Shown: piece by piece, positions 58,732 through 64,000 of the stretch
Numbering within the stretch: the stretch's first letter is position 1
Layout of the letters: the number at the start of each line of letters is the position of its first letter
NCBI GenBank assembly: GCA_028289645.1
Contig: JANQOK010000020.1
Location: forward strand, 128,636 to 192,635
Length of the DNA: 64,000 nucleotides
Direction: 5' to 3'
DNA from: Anderseniella sp.
Lineage (GTDB): Bacteria > Pseudomonadota > Alphaproteobacteria > Rhizobiales > Aestuariivirgaceae
Program-made: the position numbers and the translations under genes
Notes under the pieces: model-generated
What the model saw: only the letters and a program-made list of their open reading frames with translations
Told to the model about the DNA's origin: nothing
The model's database searches: none

Positions 58732-59565
58732 ATGTCCCCAAGAGCCACAGCATTCAGCCGGATCATTGCCCTTATCACTGTCTGGCTGGTGGTATCCGGT
58801 TTCGGCTTTTCCTCAAGGGCACCGCAGGCCTGGGAGGACTGGGCGCAGAGCAATCCACAGGACAACCGGGTGATCGATCACCGGCAATGGGATGCATTGC
58901 TGAAAAAATACATCAAACCGGGCAAAGCGGGCCTCAACACCTTTGCATATGGCAAGGTAACTGCCGCCGACAAGGCCGCGCTGCAAACCTACATCACGTC
59001 ACTCGAGCGTATCGAAGTGACCGGCTACAACATGAACGAGCAAATGGCATATTGGCTCAATCTGTACAATGCCGTGACGATCAAGGTGGTGCTCGATCAT
59101 TACCCGGTGAAAACAATCCGCGACATCGATATTTCCGGGTTCCTGAAGAACGGCCCCTGGCAGAAGGAACTGGTAACGGTCGAAGAAACTCCGTTGACGC
59201 TCGACGACATTGAGCACGCCATCTTGCGGCCGATCTGGAAAGACCCGCGCATCCACTATGGTGTCAATTGTGCGTCGGTTGGGTGCCCGAACCTGCAAAC
59301 CTCGGCATTTACCGGAAAGACGGTGTCCGCGCAGCTTGACGCCGGTGCAAAGGCCTTCATCAACTCAACCCGTGGTGTTGACATCAGCAACCGCGGCACC
59401 GTCTCGGTGTCGTCGATCTATTCGTGGTTTGCCTATGATTTCGGCAATTCGGAAGCAGGTGTGATGCAGCACCTTCTGCAGTTCGCCAATCCGGATCTGG
59501 CCGAAAAACTGACCCGGGCAGGGCGCTTGTCTGATACTCATTACGACTGGGCGTTGAACGAATAA
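58732..59565 (+). CDS. DUF547 domain-containing exported protein
   Basis: The product has 277 residues, preceded by an N-terminal signal (FSRIIALITVWLVVSGFGFS). The DUF547 core is visible from about residue 45: IDHRQWDALLKKYIKPGKAG, MNEQMAYWLNLYNAVTIKVV and the invariant VNCASVGCPNLQTSAFTG, followed by FINSTRGVDISNRGTV and SWFAYDFGN. DUF547 is a widespread family of unknown function, in bacteria often periplasmic. No neighbouring gene suggests the role. There is a hairpin at 59607-59627. Confidence 0.85.
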   Translation: MSPRATAFSRIIALITVWLVVSGFGFSSRAPQAWEDWAQSNPQDNRVIDHRQWDALLKKYIKPGKAGLNTFAYGKVTAADKAALQTYITSLERIEVTGYNMNEQMAYWLNLYNAVTIKVVLDHYPVKTIRDIDISGFLKNGPWQKELVTVEETPLTLDDIEHAILRPIWKDPRIHYGVNCASVGCPNLQTSAFTGKTVSAQLDAGAKAFINSTRGVDISNRGTVSVSSIYSWFAYDFGNSEAGVMQHLLQFANPDLAEKLTRAGRLSDTHYDWALNE

Positions 59566-59606
59566 TCGTCTGTATTCCACGGTTTAGGTACCAAAAAAGC
59601 TGGTAA

Positions 59607-59627
59607 GGAGGGCCAGAATGGCCTTCC
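59607..59627. terminator. Hairpin after the DUF547 gene, weak terminator candidate
   Basis: The arms GGAGGGCCA (59607-59615) and TGGCCTTCC (59619-59627) pair with one G-T wobble around a 3-base loop. No T-run follows on the plus strand, so termination is uncertain. Confidence 0.35.
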
Positions 59628-59704
59628 ATTGGCCTTATTCCTGTGGCACACCCAAATGTATCTGGGAGAATCTTTTTTTGCTTTCAGGTCGACGGGGTTA
59701 GGGA

Positions 59705-60259
59705 ATGTGGGGTTCAGGTTTGCGTAAATTGAGTTCATTGGCGGTTGTCGCTGTGCTGCCACTTATGGCGGGATGTGCGACAGATATTGGCAGTTTCACG
59801 TCCAGTGATCCTGCGCCGACAACGACGGCGTCCACAACGGTTCCACAACAACAGGTTGCAACCAACCAGCCCCAATATGGCCAGCCACCGCGGATTCCAC
59901 CCGCCGGACAGGCGACCTTTGCACCGGCTCCGAAACCCGGTGCCGGCGGTTTGACGACCGGGTCGTATTCACCAAATCCAACCGGTCGCAGGCTGTCTGA
60001 AGGCGAGCTTCGCAGCATGCTGGCTGGCAAATTTATCGTCGTCGCAGACGGTCGCAGGCTCGAATACGGTCCATCCGGTTCGTACCAGGAAACCCGCAAC
60101 GGGCAGCCTATTGCGGTTGGTACTTATCAAATTCGCGACGTCTCCGTGTGCGTGCAGTTCACGACCGGGCTGACCAGATGTGACAGTTTTGTGCAGGACG
60201 GCAACCAATTGTTCGTTGAAGACCGTAACGGTCAGCGGCTGCCGGCTCAGGTTGGCTGA
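59705..60259 (+). CDS. Putative lipoprotein of unknown function
   Basis: The product has 184 residues. The N-terminus has a lipobox (VLPLMAGCATD, Cys near residue 24), giving a lipid-anchored protein. A long Thr/Gln/Pro-rich low-complexity linker (about 30-90) precedes the small C-terminal domain ELRSMLAGKFIVVADGRRLE, with YGPSGSYQETRNGQPIAVGT and two cysteines (VCVQF, TRCDSF) that could form a disulfide. The arrangement is seen in many alphaproteobacterial envelope lipoproteins, but I cannot name the family. The gene lies upstream of lon, with its own start context. Confidence 0.7.
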   Translation: MWGSGLRKLSSLAVVAVLPLMAGCATDIGSFTSSDPAPTTTASTTVPQQQVATNQPQYGQPPRIPPAGQATFAPAPKPGAGGLTTGSYSPNPTGRRLSEGELRSMLAGKFIVVADGRRLEYGPSGSYQETRNGQPIAVGTYQIRDVSVCVQFTTGLTRCDSFVQDGNQLFVEDRNGQRLPAQVG

Positions 60260-60428
60260 CACGCAGGGCGGTTCGGTTGGCCTGAACCGGAAAAGGCAAC
60301 GCAACAGTACAGCTTCGGATTGCCGGCTGGTTGCCACGGTGGGTTGCACCGAATGCAACTTTTGCGGGCGTAATGCATAGCGGGCTGCATCGTCATTGTG
60401 ATTTGTCTGGAGTGTTGAAAAATTCGCA

Positions 60429-60458
60429 CTTGAATCTGGCGCTGTCCACAGCCATTTA
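60429..60458 (+). promoter_or_regulatory. RpoH (sigma-32)-type promoter of lon
   Basis: CTTGAA (60429-60434) and CCATTTA (60452-60458) are separated by 17 bases, fitting the alphaproteobacterial RpoH consensus CTTGAA-N17-CYTATMT closely. It lies about 190 bases upstream of the lon start. Heat-shock control of lon is known in other bacteria. The 60260-60654 gap shows no gene. Confidence 0.6.
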
Positions 60459-60654
60459 CCAACAGACATCGACGATGCTGCACGCATATTACGAATCGTG
60501 CCTAAGTAACGTCAGTATTTGCTGGAAAACGGCGTATCCGGTGCAGCTGCGGGCGATTGACTAGTCCGGCCGCCTTGGTTCAGCGTTAACAACTTCCAGT
60601 ACACGAGTGAACAAGGCCTTCCGGCCGTTTCGGGTGCCACCGAAAGGACATTTG

Positions 60655-63081
60655 ATGACTAAAAAGAAAACCGCCATGACCGAGGACGTTTTCGCAGTCT
60701 TGCCGCTGCGCGACATAGTGGTGTTTCCACACATGATCGTGCCTTTGTTTGTCGGGCGCGAGAAGTCGATTGCCGCACTGGAAGAGGTGATGCGCGAGGA
60801 CAAGCGCATATTGCTGGTCGCCCAGAAGAATGCGTCTGATGACGATCCGGCTGCCGACCAGATGTATGATGTGGGCACCATCGGATCTATCTTGCAGTTG
60901 CTGAAGCTGCCGGACGGCACCGTCAAAGTGCTGGTCGAAGGGCTGGAGCGCGCACAGATCGTGTCATACACCAGCCGGGCAGACTTCTTCGAAGCCAGGG
61001 CCAGCACCATTGAAGGGTCCGATGCCGACGGCGGCGAGACCGAAGCGCTTGCCCGCACCGCCGTCACCCAGTTCGAAAGCTATGTGAAGCTGAACAAGAA
61101 GGTGCCGCAGGAAGCGGTGTCATCGATCACCCAGATCGACGATTATGCCAAGCTCGCCGACAGCATCGCTGCGCACCTGGCCATCAAGATCTCCGAAAAG
61201 CAGGAACTGCTGGAAACTGCCTCCGTCGCCCGCCGCCTTGAAAAGGTTTATGGCCTCATGGAGAGCGAGATTTCGGTCCTGCAGGTTGAAAAGCGCATTC
61301 GCTCACGGGTCAAGCGTCAGATGGAAAAGACCCAGCGCGAGTACTACCTCAACGAGCAGATGAAGGCGATCCAGAAGGAACTCGGTGATGGCGACGACCA
61401 TGACGAGATGGCCGAGCTGGAACAGCGCATCACCAAGACCAAACTGTCCAAGGAAGCCCGCGAAAAGGCCAACGCTGAAATGAAGAAGCTGAAGCAGATG
61501 TCGCCGATGTCTGCCGAAGCGACGGTTGTCCGCAATTACCTGGACTGGTTGCTGTCCATTCCGTGGGGCAAGAAGTCCCGGGTGAAGAACGACCTGGGCA
61601 AGGCGGAAGCCGTGCTTGAAGCCGACCACTATGGTCTGGAGAAGGTCAAGGAGCGCATCGTGGAATACCTCGCGGTGCAGGCGCGCGCCAACAAGCTGCG
61701 CGGGCCGATCCTGTGCCTGGTTGGTCCTCCCGGCGTCGGCAAGACGTCGCTGGCCAAGTCAATCGCCAAGGCAACTGGTCGCGAATATGTGCGCATGTCG
61801 CTTGGCGGTGTGCGCGATGAAGCCGAAATCCGCGGCCACCGGCGCACTTATATCGGCTCGATGCCCGGCAAGGTCATCCAGTCGATGAAGAAGGCCAAGA
61901 AGTCCAACCCACTGTTCCTTCTCGACGAGATCGACAAGATGGGAATGGATTTCCGCGGCGACCCGTCTTCTGCCCTGCTGGAGGTGCTGGACCCTGAACA
62001 GAATTCAACCTTCATGGACCATTACCTGGAAGTTGAGTACGACCTGTCGAATGTCATGTTCGTGACCACGGCCAACTCGCTGAACATTCCCGGTCCGCTG
62101 ATGGACCGTATGGAAATTATTCGCATTGCCGGATACACCGAAGACGAGAAGTTCGAGATCGCCCGCCGGCACCTGTTGTCGAAAGCGCTTGAGAACCATG
62201 GCCTCGGCAAAGGTGAGTTTGAGCTTACTGACGACGGCCTGACTGAAGTGGTGCGCCGCTACACCCGTGAAGCCGGGGTTCGTAACCTGGAGCGTGAACT
62301 GAACACGCTCTGCCGAAAGGCGGTGAAGGAAATCGTTCTTGCCAAGGGTGCCAAGAAGAAGGTCAAGGTTACCGCTAAAAACATGGCCGATTTTCTGGGT
62401 GTACCGAAATACCGCTATGGCATGGCCGAATTGGAAGATCAGGTCGGGGTTGTCACCGGACTGGCATGGACCGAAGTGGGTGGCGAACTGCTGACCATTG
62501 AAGCGGTAATGATGCCGGGCAAGGGCAAGATGACGGTGACCGGCAACCTGCGCGATGTCATGAAGGAGTCGATTTCGGCTGCATCGTCATATGTGCGCTC
62601 GCGCTCGACCGATATCGGCATCAAACCGCCGGTGTTCGACAAGAAGGACATTCACGTGCACGTGCCGGAAGGCGCGACGCCGAAGGACGGTCCGTCTGCC
62701 GGCGTCGCCATGGTGACAGCTATCACTTCAGTTCTGACCGGCATTCCGATCAGGCGGGAAGTGGCCATGACCGGAGAAATCACCTTGCGTGGCCGGGTGC
62801 TGCCCATCGGCGGGCTCAAGGAGAAGCTGCTGGCAGCGCTGCGCGGCGGCATCACCAAGGTGCTGATCCCGGAAGAGAATGCCAAGGACCTGGCCGACAT
62901 TCCCGACAATGTGAAGAACGGCCTGGAAATTGTGCCGGTGTCTCATGCCGACGAAGTGCTTAAACATGCGCTGGTTTCCAAACCGGAAGCGATCGAGTGG
63001 GATGAGGCAGCTGAGGAGGCTGCTGCCAAGGCGGCTGCTGAGGCGGCGAAGTCATCCGGTGAAAACGTCACCGCACACTAA
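60655..63081 (+). CDS. lon: ATP-dependent protease La (Lon)
   Basis: ATG 60655 is behind AAAGGA (60641-60646), giving 808 residues; an upstream in-frame start is not needed. The N-domain opens with [20 protein letters not shown]. The AAA+ domain has [15 protein letters not shown] (Walker A), FLLDEIDKM (Walker B), [16 protein letters not shown] and [14 protein letters not shown]. The protease domain has the catalytic serine in [14 protein letters not shown] and the lysine in [15 protein letters not shown]. The C-terminus ends in an Ala/Glu-rich tail. It degrades misfolded proteins and regulators. Confidence 0.98.
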   Translation: MTKKKTAMTEDVFAVLPLRDIVVFPHMIVPLFVGREKSIAALEEVMREDKRILLVAQKNASDDDPAADQMYDVGTIGSILQLLKLPDGTVKVLVEGLERAQIVSYTSRADFFEARASTIEGSDADGGETEALARTAVTQFESYVKLNKKVPQEAVSSITQIDDYAKLADSIAAHLAIKISEKQELLETASVARRLEKVYGLMESEISVLQVEKRIRSRVKRQMEKTQREYYLNEQMKAIQKELGDGDDHDEMAELEQRITKTKLSKEAREKANAEMKKLKQMSPMSAEATVVRNYLDWLLSIPWGKKSRVKNDLGKAEAVLEADHYGLEKVKERIVEYLAVQARANKLRGPILCLVGPPGVGKTSLAKSIAKATGREYVRMSLGGVRDEAEIRGHRRTYIGSMPGKVIQSMKKAKKSNPLFLLDEIDKMGMDFRGDPSSALLEVLDPEQNSTFMDHYLEVEYDLSNVMFVTTANSLNIPGPLMDRMEIIRIAGYTEDEKFEIARRHLLSKALENHGLGKGEFELTDDGLTEVVRRYTREAGVRNLERELNTLCRKAVKEIVLAKGAKKKVKVTAKNMADFLGVPKYRYGMAELEDQVGVVTGLAWTEVGGELLTIEAVMMPGKGKMTVTGNLRDVMKESISAASSYVRSRSTDIGIKPPVFDKKDIHVHVPEGATPKDGPSAGVAMVTAITSVLTGIPIRREVAMTGEITLRGRVLPIGGLKEKLLAALRGGITKVLIPEENAKDLADIPDNVKNGLEIVPVSHADEVLKHALVSKPEAIEWDEAAEEAAAKAAAEAAKSSGENVTAH

Positions 63082-63134
63082 ATCGCTGAACAGGCCGTCA
63101 ACTGACTGCCGATTTTCAGACTTGATGCAAGTGG

Positions 63135-63163
63135 GGGCGCGAACGGATTGTCCGGTCGCGCCC
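63135..63163 (+). terminator. Hairpin after lon
   Basis: GGGCGCGA (63135-63142) and TCGCGCCC (63156-63163) pair over 8 bases, with an inner CGGA/TCCG continuation. There is no good T-run (TTCGG follows), so it is a moderate terminator candidate. The rest of the gap to 63507 is AT-rich and promoter-like, with no gene. Confidence 0.5.
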
Positions 63164-63507
63164 TTCGGTTGCCGGTCTCCCGCCTAGTGCAAGGGTTGGT
63201 TGTCCATTGACGTAGGGGTTTCCTGGCCCGATGGCAAATGGCGGCCACAGACCTGTATGGCCCAGGCCAAAATGGTTTGAAATCAACAGGTTCTGCGAAT
63301 CAAATTTGGCGAAAAATGCACAAATCCCAGTTTTTGGCCAAATCCAGCCATAAAGCGGTGCGTCAATAAGTACATGTAAACATGACGAATTTTCAGGCAA
63401 TTGCGCATCCCCCTTGCATTAATTGGCTGAAATCCGCGACTTTCAGTGCACGAGGCGTTCGTACTTGAGTATCCATTGTTGGAAATCTGGTGAAAGGATT
63501 CATTCAC

Positions 63508-63783
63508 ATGAACAAAAATGATCTCATCTCAAAGGTCGCTGAAGACGCCAAGCTCACCAAGGGTGAAGCAGGCGAAGCAGTTGAAGCTACTCTGGCGAAC
63601 ATCCAGAAAGCACTGATGCAGGGCGACGACGTGCGGCTTGTCGGCTTTGGCACATTTTCCGTGGGTCAGCGCGCTGCATCCACCGGTCGCGACCCGCGTA
63701 CCGGCCAGGCAATTAGTATCCCGGCATCCAAGAACGCCAAGTTCAAGGCCGGCAAAATCCTCAAGGAGGCGGTTAACGGCTAG
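63508..63783 (+). CDS. hupB: DNA-binding protein HU
   Basis: ATG 63508 with AAAGGA upstream gives 91 residues, the standard HU length. MNKNDLISKVAEDAKLTKGE and VRLVGFGTFSVGQRAASTGR are HU features; the DNA-intercalating arm is GRDPRTGQAISIPASKNAKF. It binds and bends DNA non-specifically. Its location immediately after lon is the usual arrangement. Confidence 0.97.
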   Translation: MNKNDLISKVAEDAKLTKGEAGEAVEATLANIQKALMQGDDVRLVGFGTFSVGQRAASTGRDPRTGQAISIPASKNAKFKAGKILKEAVNG

Positions 63784-63934
63784 ACCAGACCGACTTCCAG
63801 CCACGGCCCTTGAACGGGCCGTGTGCACATATCAGGCCCTGCGTGCTCTTCAGAAAAGACGCAGGGCCAAATTTATTTAAAACGGCGCTTGCTCAAACGG
63901 GCACAGGGCGCTAATACATCGGCCTGATTAGTGA

Positions 63935-64000
63935 GGGCGATTAGCTCAGTTGGTAGAGCATCTCGTTTACACCGAGAGGGTCGGCAGTTCGAGCCTGTCA
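63935..64000 (+). tRNA. tRNA-Val (anticodon TAC), truncated by window end
   Basis: The sequence begins GGGCGATTAGCTCAGTTGGT, with the D arm, and continues with the anticodon stem TCTCG/CGAGA around TTTACAC, anticodon TAC (63968-63970). The T arm GGCAGTTCGAGCCTGTC is present; the 3' acceptor strand lies beyond the window. Confidence 0.95.

Noticed and set aside
63240..63500. Additional small gene before HU
   Set aside because: AT-rich promoter-like sequence with no start codon plus ribosome site leading to a credible frame.

Overview
The window reads as ordinary chromosome of a free-living, probably marine alphaproteobacterium, most likely in or near the Hyphomicrobiales. This is an inference from gene content and order: the sulfur cluster cysG - DUF2849 - cysI - DUF934 - cysH, a glnB-glnA pair behind a sigma-54-type promoter, the housekeeping set tRNA-Leu - tig - clpP - clpX - lon - HU - tRNA-Val, and a NavAb-like sodium channel of the kind found in marine bacteria. 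Most of the window is GC-rich; the clear exception is about 17.4-19.4 kb. I see no phage, insertion sequence, rRNA or CRISPR array.

Layout. 0-10 kb: end of an MBL-fold hydrolase gene, a small unknown gene behind a repeat-rich promoter, an exported TPR protein, a Tat-exported PhoX-type phosphatase, an acetyltransferase/flavoprotein pair, a class II aldolase overlapping a sterol-desaturase-type hydroxylase, L-serine dehydratase and a fumarylacetoacetate-hydrolase-type enzyme. 10.2-19.3 kb: one gene for a 3022-residue RTX calcium-binding protein with a FrpC-like candidate self-processing site, twelve large tandem modules and a serralysin-like C-terminal cap. Its 5' third is visibly AT-richer than the rest. 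19.9-24.9 kb: an assimilatory sulfate/sulfite reduction operon (siroheme synthesis, sulfite reductase, APS reductase, a 2Fe-2S ferredoxin). 25-29.5 kb: a TetR regulator facing a GST/flavin-type oxidase pair across a clean TetR palindrome, an LpxO-like hydroxylase and an unknown exported protein. 29.5-36.5 kb: ArfB, an RND efflux pair, a glutamate symporter and a YghU-type glutathione transferase. 36.7-43.5 kb: cysteine synthase, an AEC transporter, a Tat-exported MBL protein next to a GAF-LuxR regulator, a pseudouridine synthase and an MFS carrier. 43.6-48.7 kb: glnB-glnA, the sodium channel, the NAD(P)HX repair enzyme and a thioredoxin-like protein. 48.8-64 kb: the tRNA-tig-clpPX-lon-HU block, interrupted by a GMC oxidoreductase/TRAP binding-protein pair and by a glycosyltransferase pair with several small exported proteins.

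How the parts work together. The sulfur operon makes sulfide that cysteine synthase at 36.8 kb can fix into cysteine. The operon has a ferredoxin but no CysJ flavoprotein, so ferredoxin is the likely electron donor. glnB-glnA shows a near-consensus sigma-54 element, and lon has a strong sigma-32 (RpoH) match.

The most unusual locus is the giant RTX gene. It has no type I secretion genes beside it, a palindrome built from two CtrA half-site-like sequences in its promoter, a predicted autocleavage bond at Asp814-Pro815, and an array of recently duplicated modules of at least three kinds. Three short ORFs (49-50 residues) that could encode tiny membrane or exported proteins are also listed, with low confidence.
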